Source of the DNA: Ancylostoma caninum
Taxonomy: Eukaryota; Nematoda; Chromadorea; Rhabditida; Ancylostomatidae
Direction: 5' to 3'
Length of the DNA stretch: 64,000 bases
NCBI GenBank assembly: GCA_037903475.1
Contig: JBAJFG010000301.1
Coordinates: forward strand, 186,001 to 250,000
The position numbers and the translations under genes were made by a program. The notes below the pieces were generated by a model, which saw nothing but the letters and a program-made list of their open reading frames with translations, was not told the origin of the DNA and ran no database searches. This document shows, one piece after another, positions 10,650 to 24,100 of the stretch; position 1 is the first letter of the stretch; each line of letters begins with the position of its first letter.

Positions 10650-13600
10650 TTTAGCATAATCTATTAAGGCAAACACGGCGAAGGAGATAGTTACAGATAA
10701 GAGTCGAAGAAACGCAAATGTGAAGGCAAAATCCAAAAAGCATTACGTGTAACAACATTTCAATTATTCTTGAACAACGCTTACTTCAGGCAGGGAAAAT
10801 ACTAAGAAATGTGCTTTCTCATCAAGAAGCCATCCCGGCCTCACTGCAATTTTCAAGCTCTGCTGGCGAGACTATGTAAATAAATCGGCATAAAACTGAC
10901 AAAAACCAACTTTCAAAAATCATTAATAATCGGCCACCTCGGAAGGCCATCCTTTGACTACAAAACATTGAAATCCGAGGGCTTCTCACTGACATTTTAT
11001 AAACTTATTAGGCGAACACGAGGGTACAAATCTGATATCCCGTCAATAGGTCTTCCAATCACATGAGGAAGGTGGTACTGTTTGGTTTAATACTTCGTAA
11101 TTACTACAGAATTCGGATTATTGATGGGTTATTGATGTCCCAGTCTGTTTGTGTTTCCATTTTGGTGCACTCTCGAATGTATTTGGATAATTAAATGAAT
11201 AAATAAATAAATAAATAAATAAATTTGTTTACGTACATTTGATGCAGTAAAGCGCAAAACCCACACATGAACATTCCAAATGTCGACCAAAGAAGAAAAT
11301 ATGAAAACCAGTCAAAGAAGAACGCAGAAAATGTTTAAGAACAGAGTGTGATAGGTATTTACAGAGTAATTCTATCCGTTTCCGTTAATTCGAGCTCAGT
11401 GGGATCAAGATACCAAGGTGAAATATGTAAGTATGAGTTTGCGAATATTTTTATCAAAGGCGGTTCCAGCTCATTAACATTCTTGCACCTTTTTCCCGCA
11501 ATCAACTGATTTCTGAAAGTTCAAAATGAATCGCAGCTATGTGCATACTACTGACAGGACCGCTCGGATGATTCGGAGGCTTCCCTGATTTGAGGCTTTC
11601 CAGAAGTCCGATTATTCTCTGGTGAATGAAATTTGAAATGAGTTATGGAACTGTACGGACATGTTGAAGAACCACTTTTTAAGAGACCTAATAATTTATT
11701 CCGTCGATAAAAAAGTAACAAATGACTCCACTGAAGAATTGAAGCGGATGATTGAAGGAAAGTCGTAAAATATTTTGGTGAAGACCTAACTCAGCGGGCC
11801 CTAATGTGAGCCCGGAGTATTTGGAAACGAGCAATATTGCGAGTGGAAATTGGCCATTTTTAATGCCCTGGACTTCTACATATATTTAATTTCTAGGATT
11901 TCTTTTGAGGAGCTACGACGAGCTTCCAGAAAGCAAAGATTTAATATGAGGATTTCTGAAAGGACATTTTCGCCAGCTATGATTCCTGGAAACAATCTGA
12001 CAGTACATAGGACCTGGTGGGAGTTTCCGTATTTTCAAACTTAACCTATGGACACCTTTGCAAATACCTACAACTCGGTTAATACTCATAAGAATAAAAA
12101 CTTCAGAGGATTGATAGAGGAACTATCAGTCAGAGATTTCTGTTTTCCTTCAAAAATGCATTATCTTAGACTTCTGTTTGAGTTTATAGTTTTTTTCTCT
12201 CCTTCTCACCCTTCCTCCATTTCTCATAGACTTTTGTAGCCAGAACAACTTTTTTGTCCTCTTTTTTCCACAATTCATCGTCTTCAAGAACTTAGAAGTG
12301 GTCCAAACACAACACGGATTTGCACTACTCGGAATACCTCTGATTTTTCAGTAAAAACACATGGGTTTCACCAAACAATTGATTCATGTTGGCTGGGTTA
12401 TACAGTAGAAAGAAAGTTGAATTTCTCAGTCTTCTGAAAGTAGATTACACACCTAGCAGCCCTTAGGAATAGGAGATACAGTGAGAGATTTGGAAATGGT
12501 AGCACTATCACTATCACAGTCGCATGAAAGGAATTTTACCTTAACATTGCATCTAAGGCAAACAGCTGTAAGGATAAAGAAGTGCACATGTACCAGGGAA
12601 AAATGATAAATGGGAAAAACTGAGAAACAAACAAGAGGTTTTTTGATATGCCAAGTCCACAAGAGTTGGCGGAGTAAGTGCTGGAAGTCTACAAATCCTT
12701 GTAAAACCCATAAATTTGGAAAGCCAACGTATTATGAAATGGTCTGTACGACGGTGCAGTTGACGAACGAAAAGAATGTCGTAAATTCAGTTTCGAGAAA
12801 TGAGCCGGGTTGAACAGTGGCGACGCTTCGGCGGTGGATTGATCGCTCCGGCGACGCCTACACACTCTTTACAGCGGTTGTGGCAGTGCCGGAGGCGCAA
12901 TGCCTCGCAAACAGCGGCAGGTACATGGATGTGAGAGCAAACTCTGAGACCAAGGAGTCAGAATATTACCCAAAAAGGAAAGCCTGTCTTACTGAGATCT
13001 TAAAAATCATTGCAAAAGTTGAGTTACTAAGGAAGAACACCGTAAAGACCCAGGGTGAAGACGGCTTTGCTCACTGAGGTATAAATAGCACAGGATAGCA
13101 TCAATAACTGCATGGGTGAAAATATCAGATGTTTTCTGAAGTCAGTGGTCGTTGACATCGCTCCGTGGGACGTTCAGACAAGCTGAACTGTAATATTTAT
13201 CACAAAGCCTGATAATAGCAACAGCAATGACAGTAATATGACATTCCCAGTAAAAATAAAATATTATATAGTAGTAATGATGCATTTAACGAAAAGGAAA
13301 ACATGGCGAGTTTTCTTAGGAATTTTTCTGAAAATTTCACGTACATACAGCTTCAGATATAACTTCGCATTAAGGTTGTTAACTCAAGCACCAAGAAAGC
13401 AACCTACGATTAGAAAGGGCTGATGATAATACTTATTTCTGATTTTTGTTCTGCATAGACTTCTTGACAGAAAGCTTGTCAGCATCTTTGGCAATACATA
13501 TGAGTGAAGACTGGTTCTTACCTTACTTCAAAAAATTCTCAGTGCAAAATATCGAAAAAAGTGAATGTTCAACAAAAATTACCTTAGACAAAGGCTAGTT

Positions 13601-15640
13601 ACACAAACACCGCCGATCGACAGCCATCACCTCGGGAATTTTTCCTGGAAAGTGGGCACAACCTACAACTAACACGTGGTAACGAGAATTCTGTAGGCAA
13701 TCACAGAAAGCTGGGATGAAATTCTGGAAATTCCTGACAGAAAATGAAGGCAAAAAAGGCTGGGTCGATGAATTTACTGGGATTTTAAAACTAACTAAAA
13801 CTTTGTACGTTGATTAGCTCATTATCGAACATTTTCGCGAAAGGAATGGGCGGCCAAGAAGTAATAGTAACAAAATTATTGATGAACGTGAGGATGACAA
13901 CAAAAGAATGAATACATACTCTTGCCTTTATTTCCTCTCACCACAAGATTCTCGACAGTAGGGACTTTAAGAATAGAAGGCAGCGATCGAAGTCAATGCC
14001 CCAGGAAATGCGCTCTGCTAATTAGCCACTATTGGTTCCATCTTCGTCGCAAGTGCTTTGTGCTTTTGTCCATAATGTGGGGCATTATTTCGGTGAAAAA
14101 AAAAAGACTTTAAATGGAATTCGTTAACGTTCTAAGCCTCTGGAAGTCATTAATAATAATAATTAATAATAATAATAATTAATAATAATTTAATTGAATT
14201 CACCATGTTTTATGCCATAGAATACCTCAGTCCCTAAAATTAGAGCTGAATAAAATGATCTTTACGGTAGTTTTCAAAATAATTAGAAGGCCCTTACCTC
14301 GCTTGCAGTATTCAAAGTAATTTTTGAAAAAATTCATACATATTCTCGAATACTATTGGTATATGAACGACAGAAAAGTAGTCTAAGGTAAACGAAAACA
14401 GCATAGACAGCTGGAGAAGGATTATGCACAATGGATGCGCTGTTCTCTTCAACATCCCGCTCTCAGCTAGGATTTGGACTAAAAGGTTTTCGTGGATGCA
14501 CCTCTTCTGGCTGAGAAGCTCAGCTATTAGCATTTGGGATGGATGACTTGGATGACGACAACAGTAGTTAGAAAACTATGCAAAACGCAAATCTGCACCA
14601 AAAACTAGGGACATTTCAATAGAGCGAAAGCGTAAATCAGCTGATGTTTTTTTTCTGGAGGAAAGCCAATCCATATTGTAGGTCGATTTTCAATGTATAC
14701 TATTCGCTTTCGATTGAGAAGTGTATATTTCCACATTTGGAGCTGCTAACAAGAGCTGAAAATAAAATTTCACTCAGCCCATTGGAGAATCTGGATCCCA
14801 TTTGGAACGGTTGTAAAAAATGCTGGATCCCTTTTCAAATCCTAAAGTACCTACGCACTGTTGCTTACGTGGGAATGGCTTCTCATTTGTTTATGACCAC
14901 TGCTGAATCCAGACTGTTCCAGTTTCGCGGCCGATACAGACAGCTGAGATAAAATATTGCAGTTTTCTTATGTGATTGTGGTTAAAAATCATTTTTGATG
15001 TCATTCGTCATATATTGTGATCCTTTACCACATATGAGCAGATTTTCTATATCATATTCTGGTAGCAATTAAGTTATTTCGCCATTTAAGCCTCAGTGAT
15101 TAAGGGGTTTCGCTATCTAAGCTTCTTACCTTTTCTTTGGAAATGCATGGATATTGGCTCAAGTGAGCTACCTTCATACTTTTTCGTCCCCCAATCATCC
15201 AGAAGTTCGAACATTTCTCAGGTCATAACTTCAGATTCGCGAAATTTCGCTCCATCACTGTCCTTCTGCTCGCTTCCGAAGCGACTTTGCATGAGGCGGT
15301 TTTTTGCTGCCTACTATAAACATGGTTTATCACCTACTCCTCTAATACTTGACAAGGTTATTGATGATGAAAGATTCGCACAGCTTTCCTTAATTTTCGA
15401 AACATTTATTAAGAGCTTACAGAAAATGAAAAAAAAAGAAAGGCAATTGAAGATGTACAAAATTGTTAGGACGACTGAAGGGCACTACTAAAGAAACCAG
15501 TAATCATGGGCAGTGAATCAGGTGACTATGCAGGAATTTATGAATGAGTCAGAGTTAAACAGCAAAGAAATGGAAAGGCATCCGCAAATCTCAATAAATT
15601 TTACTATAAACGCTTCAAAGAGTCGTCTCCACCAGACGAC
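10650..15640. other. Intergenic, no gene supported
   Basis: Mostly AT-rich. It includes an (AAAT)n run near 11204-11225 and an (AAT)n-rich run near 14152-14190. A GC-richer patch at 12800-12934 holds a 44-residue Arg-rich frame, which I considered and did not accept. No splice-linked coding exons were found. Confidence 0.45.
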
Positions 15641-15647
15641 CATCATT

Positions 15648-15782
15648 TCAGCCGAACACGCCTTCTTTCACCATCATGATGTCCTCGCCGAAGTCGTCCT
15701 CATCAGGCGATTCGTCCGAATTCGCAGGCTGAGCGGGAATGTTACGCTCGTCGCTGAGTTTTCCGTCATATCGTGGTCGATC
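15648..15782 (-). CDS. Last exon of the acidic-tail protein gene
   Basis: 44 codons and a TGA after a GTTCTCAG acceptor. Earlier AG dinucleotides would put a TAG in frame or shift it. The product ends ...DIMMVKEGVFG. A possible AATAAA lies about 240 bp downstream (15405-15410 on the + strand as TTTATT). Confidence 0.75.
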   Translation of the reverse strand, partial: DRPRYDGKLSDERNIPAQPANSDESPDEDDFGEDIMMVKEGVFG

Positions 15783-17266
15783 CTGAGAACTACTGGAATA
15801 ACTAAGGTGAAACATAGCACTCACAGCCTAAACCTTACCTGCTTTACAGGAGTCTGTCCTTGAGGAGTTGGCGGCGCTTCTTTCTCTGGAACTCGAACTT
15901 CTTCTTTGCGTTGCGGCTGAACCGCCGCAGGAGTGGTGTCCACGAATATCGAGGACTCAAAAATCGCTGGCATCTATAAAGAAAATGGAATTCTGCTGTT
16001 ACAATGGATAAATCAGGGATTCCAGGCTCAATCCATCAACCTGAGAGTCTGTTTCTTCCTCAAAAGATGCCTCAACAGAATTCCACGATGGCGTCGTTAG
16101 CGCCAGCTCCGGTTGAACTGCCGGGATGACGGCCTTTGATGAAGGATTCCATCTACACAGCAACAATTCAGGATGATGCTTGCAGATAGACCACTTTGAG
16201 TAGCTTTCGTCGTCGTCGATAGAGTTGTGCGAGCTCTTAAAGTATATTAAAAGAGGAAATAAGGTAAGAAAAACAAACGAATAGGGAGCAAAATGAATAT
16301 TATTATATTTTGCAAAAAGTTAAAGTTCAAATAAGTAGAAAGGAAGGAAGGAAACATATAATAGATGGAATGTTTTCAAAAAATACTGATCTTGGGGATA
16401 GTTCTCAATTTTTTTTTGCTTCACGTCTGCTGGAATGCTAGACTCTCTGGATACAGGGAAGAAGGCTAAGCTATAGCGTAGTAGATGTCTGCGAAATTTT
16501 GGAGTGAAATACCTATCATAATATGGAATCGACACAGCCAATGTCATGGATTCTCCTTTTCAACATCACATGGGTTTTCGTGAAAATAAGAAAGTCTGCT
16601 CCAATCACAAAAAATGGACCAGAGTCTCATTCGAATCATAATCCGATCAATAAGGGCTAATAAGAAGAAAGAGCTAGTCGTAAGGGTGCAGCTGAGCCAG
16701 GCGATGAAAGAAAGAAGTCATCAAAGAAAGGATGCTGAAGGAAAAAAAAAACAAAAATGTCTTCTTTAAAACCTGGATAAATAATGACAAACACGAGAAT
16801 GCATCAAAAATGGAGTGGAAAAATGTGAAAGTTTCCTATGAAAGACTGAAAAAAACAAACGAAAAAAAGAAAGTATGTTGTTTCTTACTATGGCGATGAA
16901 CATTTCGTAGTCTGAAGATCACCAGCGCAAAAGTGTCATGAATTTTCTAATCTTCTGTCCTTTCCCAGTCTCAGAATTTCGGGAATTTTTTTTTTCACAA
17001 AAGTAACTACGTGATTTGTGACGTGGAGACATTTTCACATCGCTACCCTCACGCCCTCTTGTCTCCACTCAGTACTTTAACTCTGCAGGACTACTACTCC
17101 GTCTCGCCTTGTCATAACAACTACTGCGAATATTCCTAAAAAAAGCATGATTTGTAAAAATCACCTCGCTAAAATCACAGATGCTGTTGCCTCCACTGTG
17201 TTCACACAATTTTTTTCGTAACGACATCGGAATCAGCGATCGCCGTTCGAGCGACGTAAGCGCCAT
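15648..17266 (-). CDS. Unrecognised 188-residue protein with acidic C-terminus
   Basis: Exons on the - strand: 17165-17266, 16041-16235, 15839-15973 and 15648-15782, all joined in phase 0. The ATG follows an ATCTCAG acceptor by 3 bp, so the mRNA may be trans-spliced. The N-terminus is basic (MALTSLERRSLIPMSLRKKL). Exon 2 has IDDDESYSKWSICKHHPELL and two WN-containing segments. Exon 3 is Pro/Glu/Gln-rich, and exon 4 ends with an acidic stretch (SDESPDEDDFGEDIMM). No membrane segment or known domain is visible. A 23-nt alternative microexon (16889-16911, CTTCAG acceptor, GTAAGA donor) would also keep the frame if exon 2 starts 2 bases later. Probably a soluble, partly disordered protein; function unknown. 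Confidence 0.75.
15839..15973 (-). CDS. Exon 3 of the acidic-tail protein gene
   Basis: 45 codons, MPAIFESSIFVDTTPAAVQP then a charged QRKEEVRVPEKEAPP segment. The TTATAG acceptor and the GTAAGG donor both leave phase 0. Confidence 0.75.
16041..16235 (-). CDS. Exon 2 of the acidic-tail protein gene
   Basis: 65 codons read continuously from SSHNSIDDDESYSKW to SFEEETDSQ. The acceptor is TACTTTAAG and the donor is GTTGAT. Codon use is GC-richer than the surrounding introns. Confidence 0.7.
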
Positions 17267-17269
17267 TAT

Positions 17270-20200
17270 CTGAGATGTGTTTTACATCATAAAAAGTAAA
17301 TCAGAAATGGAATAAAGGATAAAAATAGTGGAAAAAACCCACGGTTGTTACCCACGCACATAGGTAGGTCTGTAACCAATGCATTCAACCAATGGTTACA
17401 CTGAAACCGTTGTGAGCACATAAGACAAAAGAAAAATGGAGTAAATAGTGAGGAAAAAAACGAGGATTGTGTTGTTAAGAAGATGAGGGAGAGATCTATG
17501 CCACACCCACAGTGAGGTGAGCTCCGCCCCTATCCTTCAATTGGGACGAGATTCACAGATGAAAAGTTGGGAGTACATGAAGGAATTGCACAGTGATTGG
17601 TAATGATTGGTACATTAAAAAAACTAGATAGAGTAGAGCAGTTTTCTATTGCACAATTGTCGATAAATTAAAAATAAATCAGGATATGTTGATGTGACCG
17701 TTTTCCAAAGCTAAATGGACGAATTCTCGGGAAAAAATGGTCTATATCGTCCGAGTTCTTCTTTTCAACGATAAGAAGTAGCGGTAGAGATAGCAAATTC
17801 ACCACATATCACTCGGAAAACTCAACCAATCAGATTAAGAGGGAAGACGAGAACGTTTCTGGGAATGTTCTTGTTTCCCGCTTCTGGCCGCTCGGATTCT
17901 GGTCCACATCACATTAGTTCCACATTAGTGATGTTGAGTGTGAAGAATGTTCGAAGAAGCTGCCCTAATGTGTCCAAAGAAGGGAGAAAACCTCTTAAGG
18001 GAGCACCCACGGATACTTTCAACAGCGAGAATTTAACATAATTTTGGGTTTTCGACCACGAAGAGCACGAATTTGGGGTCCACTTATACTGAAAGTCACG
18101 GAAAATTTTTTTTGGAATGCTGCGATTCTGCAGCGATTGAACAAAACGGTCGACTTGCCAAGTTTGGGGTAAGGCAAAAGTCGATAACATTAACTTGATG
18201 GTCACTTATTTCCTCGACTAATCTGCGTGCTTTTGCAGCGTACTCGAGTAAGAAAAGAACAGAAATCAGAAGAAAATGAAGTGTAGGCCGCACATACAAA
18301 CCCGTGAAGAAAAAAAAACAAGAACAAGTGGAAAAGAACAGAAAAGAAATAACCCAAATACACAGAATAGGGAAAAATGGATGTTGTGAGAAGAGAAAAT
18401 GGGAAACAACTGATGAAAAGTAAGATTAGAAAGCAAACAGACAGTTACAGCCACAGTAGTGTAAGAACGGTAAGCTGAGCGATTGTAAGAGAAAACAGCT
18501 GATTGGTTTCAACGTCGCCCCACGGCTATTTCTGCAGAGCAACTCAACTCGTACCAGCAGGTTGAATTGGTGTTTTACTTGTGATATTTCATGAAGTGTG
18601 GGGTCTCCGACAGCTCTTCCATCGCAGAACTGTCGGGACTATGCTTGAGGTTCTATAACACTAAAAATTTCGAAACTGAAGATTATCGTGGGTGCTGCTT
18701 TTAAGCAATAAATGCACGTTATGAAAAATGCATCGGCACGTTAAGTGCAACTCATCTTAAATAGGTTTACGAATCAAAACAAAAAATGGGAATTGGGTCA
18801 AAAGGCTAGGAGTTAGAAAGAAAGCTGCTGGGATTAGGAAAATATGGATCTTCGCATGCAGTTATATTTTGGGTGGAAGAAATTCAGCAATTCTTACCAA
18901 AAATTTCTAGATTTTCTTAGGATCCTTGCCCTCTAAGTGAAGTGGAAGTTCTTGCACATTTCTTTAGATTTTTGTCCTGTAGCTATAGGTACCAGTGGCG
19001 AAAGCAGAAAGTGGGCGGGAGGTGTGGGGGGGGGGGGGAGCGTGGGAACAAAGTGAGGTCTCCGCCGCTTTGAGGATCCAGATGGGACATGAAAGTAATA
19101 TAAATGTCAATTGTAACAACAAATAATTAATAGAAAACATTTTAAAAATAATAAGAAACAATTGAAAATAAACTAACACAAGATTTTTATCTCTTTTATA
19201 AGATAGTTTTGAAAATTTGGCGACACTTCTTGGATTAGCAGATCTCGGGCAGAATTTCTTGGATGTCACCATAGTTTTCACCTTCTCCCCTTCCACAAAA
19301 ATCTAATGGAAAAAGAACTTTTTGGAGGGAAACTCTGATTTTTCTTGTTCTAGTGGAGATGAAGGCTTCGGTGTGAATGGCTGGATCAGAAGACTGAGGA
19401 TGACGTTGATGAAAAAAAGTTCTGCCACAAGTTTGTAACTCTGAGAGAAACCACTGGTATCAGGTTTCGAAAAAAAAAATGGTAGCATTAAGAATGGATA
19501 TTGGAAAGAGTCAGCAAGAAGTTTTTATCATTATTACGTTGGGAGGTATCTGGTTTACGAGCGTTTAAATTCCCAATCCAGCAGGTAAGATAAACAAACA
19601 ACTCACGAATCATTTCCAAAACAGATCCTGATGTGATCGCCCACAAGACTAGGAAGGAAAGAAGTGGGGTGGAGGGGAGGGCTTTGGATGAGCAGAGGGA
19701 GAGAGAGATTAGCAAGTAGTGTTCCATGAAACGTAATAAATAAACTCTATAGAAGGGATTTTGTAGCGATAAAACTTGCGATACAGGCCTCTCCACATTG
19801 TGGAGCAGCATCAGTGAAAAGCAAAAACCCGGGGAGTCTACAACTTGCATAAAAAGTAAAATTCATCACTAAAGTAAGCGCAGCACAGGTATGTCTATAT
19901 GAAATGCGCTGAAGTCTGTGATTTAGCGCCATTCATGATCAGATGTTGCGAAAGGGAGATACTTTTTCCCTACAGGTGCAGAATATTGTCCAGTCCATGG
20001 AGACGCACTTTTAGAACGTGGGAAAAAATGTTTGAAAGACAGCTCTATTTCTAGTTTCTACCGGAAATGGCCGGAACGACTCAAGCATATTAGAACTGAC
20101 AACATTGACAAAAACTTGTGAGCGGATTCGCGGTTAAGAGAACAACAAGACTTACCGATAGCGCTTACTCAAAACGAGTTCATAGAGCCTCAAACAAATC

Positions 20201-20370
20201 AGCTAAAAGTTACTCTACCTGAGATAATATATGGCTAATAGAATAGAGAATAATAATAATAGAATAGAGAACGAAGGCTGAACTCGAGAAGCAAATTCAA
20301 ACATGGCACGATCATTTGGAATAGTGTGAGACTGAATTTATTTATTTATTTTCGCTACAGTGTGCCAAGG
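17270..20370. other. Intergenic, no gene supported
   Basis: AT-rich with several open frames on the - strand that show no splice-consistent exon and no recognisable motif. A G13 run lies at 19026-19038. Confidence 0.4.
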
Positions 20371-20375
20371 GCACA

Positions 20376-21130
20376 ATGCTCAGAATGAGGGTAACAAAGA
20401 AAATTATGAATGTGAAGGAGTGTTTTGGAAGTTCATGTAAGTTTATACTTCACTATTTAAATGTCAAGAAAAGAAATGAATGCCAAGAACACGGAATATC
20501 TGATGACGAACAAGAACGAGCAGAGCACGTGCACATAAACGGTGAAGAATTGCCATGAACAAATGCCTTCAAGTACCTTGGCAGCTTCATCACAGACGAT
20601 GCTTTCCTAACGACCAAGCTGAATGCGCGCATAAACGCTGGCTTGATGAAATTCGGTGCCACATCAGGCCTACTATGTGACCAGATCAGCGACAACCTCA
20701 AGTCAAAGACCTACCAGACAGTAGTTCACCCGGCCGCGCTTTACAGCTCAGAGTGTTGGCCCGTCACGAAGGAAATTGAATGCCGACGAGGAGTGATGGA
20801 GGCAAGGATGTTGCGATGGATAGGAGACTTGACCATGTTTGAAACGAAGACATGAGAGAGCGATACGGCGTTGTGCACATTCAGGAAAAAAATGGTCGAA
20901 CAGCGTTTGCGCCGGTTCAGCCATGTGCTATGCGTCACAGAGCAATCAGTCGAGAAGTTCGAAGTTTTTGGAAAGAGACCTAGAGGAAGACCAAGGCAGC
21001 GCTAGGCTGACACGCACAAGGTCCTGACGATCTTCGAACTACACTTTGACCAAGCAAATGAACGAAATGGCGACTACGATCCCGAAGAGCGGACCATGCA
21101 ACAATGCGAGAAAAACGCTAAGGAAGAAGA
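20376..21130 (+). pseudogene. Decayed non-LTR retrotransposon, C-terminal end of reverse transcriptase ORF
   Basis: Broken frames preserve the end of an endonuclease-reverse transcriptase polyprotein of the RTE-like type abundant in nematodes. Recognisable pieces: FKYLGSFITDD, a KSKTYQTVVHPAALYSSECW segment, EARMLRWIGDLT, then QRLRRFSHVLCV and GKRPRGRPRQR. Stops and shifts fall near 20555, 20853 and 21003. The 3' end fades into a GAAGAAGAAG/GATGATGAT-rich tail near 21130-21170. It is inactive and about 0.75 kb of a much longer element. Confidence 0.75.
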
Positions 21131-21179
21131 AGAATGAGAAGAAGGAGAAGATGATGATGATGAAGAAAAGAGAATATAT

Positions 21180-24100
21180 GGCTCGGCTGACCTAGCCAAG
21201 GATCGGATCATAGACTTCGGTCCGACAGAACTCAAAACGGTGTATAAAGGTCAAATAGTAACTTTCGATTCAGTTGGTTCTGATCAGAGCATAATACATA
21301 GATTATGTAGTTAAAGGTAGGAGATATGAAGAGCAGGTACAGAACATTGAAACCACAAAATTGGCTTCAAATAGTCGATGCGGCGAGTCAGCATTGCTGT
21401 TCCACGTTTCCCCGTAGTGCACCCACTAGGAACTCACTCACTAGGCAATTCGCCTGTCTCTTCACAGTCAGGTTAGAAATGCTTGAAGGCTGGTTTCCCC
21501 GGTTTTTCGGGAGTATACGTCCAGTGTAAGGGCACCACTACGTCATTGAAGTAGTTCGGTTCAGGTGAGGTTTCAGAAAATGAGGTTTAATGACCCATAG
21601 GAGAAAAGTGAGAAAATGAGTGAATGCTGCAGCGAATTCAGGAAAATCTGCGGTAAACAGTCGAAGAAAAAAACCACGAAGGAGGATCCACAAGGAGAGA
21701 AGCGTAATTGCTTCACGTGTAACGCTGGGCTAGTTTAGACAGCATCCAACGCTAATCATTGAGAAACCAGACAGTAATCAGAACGAGCGAGATGAGACGA
21801 CCAACGCGCTTGTCCAGCGGCTGGATCCTAACGATCCAGGGCATCCAGTAGGCTGGATTTGCTAAACAAAACTACTATGTTACCTACTATGTGTTAAAAT
21901 TCGATCCGAATCCAGCAATTAATTGTGCTAAACTCTTTTGATAAGATGAGGCATGGAAACGATTGTGGGAAGAGGGAAATACCGAATAATGGAAGGAATA
22001 GGGAAAAAGAAAAGGCCATAGACCCACATAGCAGTTTTTCCAATGAAAATGAACGCACACATTTGTCTAGGATTATATTCACTCTAAGATTAAACATCAG
22101 CCACCCATAGAAAAAAAACGCGTGGATTGCTAATCCCGCCCAAGGACTGGTCTCCATGTGATTACCCCCATTAAAAACCCGCTTAAAGCCATTAGCAGAG
22201 AAGAAATCAGAGTCTCTACAAGAGTGGTATCATCTTTTAAACTTTATTCATTCATATATTGATCCAAATATGTTTTTATTTCCAGTATAAAAATAGATAC
22301 ATGCTCAATACGTAGTGTAGTTTATTAATTTATTTGTATGTTATTGAGGACCAATTATTTTTTAAAAACAAATCAAAGGGAAGAGCCCGACAAGAAGATG
22401 GCTGTGGAAATGTTGATGGTTCCGGTATTTTATAACTGGATCGGATGTGATTTTCAACAGGATAAGATTAGATTCGAATGGTTGAGCTTCCTGGTCTGAT
22501 CCCACTGGGCTACATAATGCTCTAGCGATGAGCATCCATTTCTTGTATATTTTTTTCCAAAAAAAAAAGAGAATTCGAGTTTTCTATATTTTAGCAAAGA
22601 CGGTTCTCAGCAAATTAGAATGCAGATGATAAAGGAGGATTTGCAGCAATTTCGGCCTTTTATACATCTTGCGGTTCAAAATTTATTTCGCCTAGCAGAG
22701 CTCAGCCACATCACCCTGTCCAGATAGAGCGCTCCACATCCTGCAGGAGATGCTGGATAGCTTGCTGGAATAGACGAAGGAAATGATGAGAGGAATTATC
22801 TGGTAGTAACTTGGACGCTAACCAGGTAAACTCCTTGATCTCCAATGAACTAATACGAATGTGGAGAGTACATTCAAAACTGATCCTCAAATCATCAGTC
22901 TGAGTGGGGTGGTTTTGGTTTCACGTGGCCTGGACAGGTACAGCGAAGGTGAGAGGAAAATCATCATGCATTTGGAAAACCTATGCCCTAGATAGGATCC
23001 GAACCTATGAAAGAACTTCGACAGAACAACTGGGCGCTTTCATTGAGCACAGCGTTGGTTACTTGTGCATAGATAGAAGAATAAATGAGTAACTTGGATT
23101 TTTTATCCAGATCCCATGCAAGCTCAGACATAGTCTTTTTCAGGTGTAGTGCCTCTACCCAAATAAAGTGATCTCTTTTGCCTCGAAATTTTCCTTGGAA
23201 GTGAGGAGAGGGGGCGGGAGTGTGGGGGGCGCCTGAAAGTTTTTCGTTCGGAATACAAACATTGGTTTAACGATTACCTAAGCACTTCAAACAATGTGTC
23301 TTGGATGAAAATCAACACTAGGACTTGTAGACAAATGCTGACGTCTATTTCACCTTAACGGTAGCGTTCTTTTTCATGAGGCGTTCTCACCCACGTGGAA
23401 AGTTGGAACATTCTGTGGAGAAAGAGTCATGCAATCAGAATCGATGTTAACACGGGCTGTGCACGTGATTTGCATCAGATTTGCACAAGATATTCGTAAT
23501 TTTAGAACATTTTATGTACTCAGGGGATTTGAAAACCGTGTTTTACGTGATATTGAAGGATGCAAATCCCACAACTAAGACATACGTGCTCATCCAAAAC
23601 ACGGTTTTTTAATCAATAGTTCTACACCAGAAATAGTCAATCCATGAAAAACCCATGCACATCATGGGTTTCATGGGCCTTGCATGGGTTTTGCATAGGT
23701 ATGCATGGATTTCTCGTACGTTCTGTATCGAATTTTCATCGGATTTTTGGAGAAGCATGGGTTCTGCTTGGGTATGTATGGGTTTTGCAGAGGTATACAT
23801 AGGTTTTGCATGGGATTTGACCATTGGTGGTATAGAACTATTGATTAACTCTCCACAGAGAGCTCCGAAGCAGATAACGATAACGGATTTGAGATCAGCA
23901 TGAAAAACTGCATATGACAATGTACATTCCGTCACGTGTTGTCGGACCCCCCCCCCCTAGTATCCTTCCCCAGTGAGAGGCATTCTCTATGCGAATTAGA
24001 AAAAAAAACGACAGGATGGTTTCATACGGAAGACTGCGTTCTTACCGAAGATGGGAGATACGACTGTGCTCTCGGACGCAGAAAATGCATAAGTACAACA

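Noticed and set aside
12800..12934. 44-residue Arg-rich frame starting MSRVEQWRRFGGG, with a possible GTACAT donor
   Set aside because: Local GC rise only; no second exon, acceptor or known motif could be linked.
17909..19932. Several 60-120 codon - strand frames upstream of the acidic-tail gene
   Set aside because: AT-rich, hydrophobic by composition, no consistent exon-intron structure.
22980..23015. tRNA T-arm-like stem-loop ATAGG-TTCGGAT-CCTAT on the - strand
   Set aside because: No matching acceptor stem, anticodon arm or D arm at the required distances.
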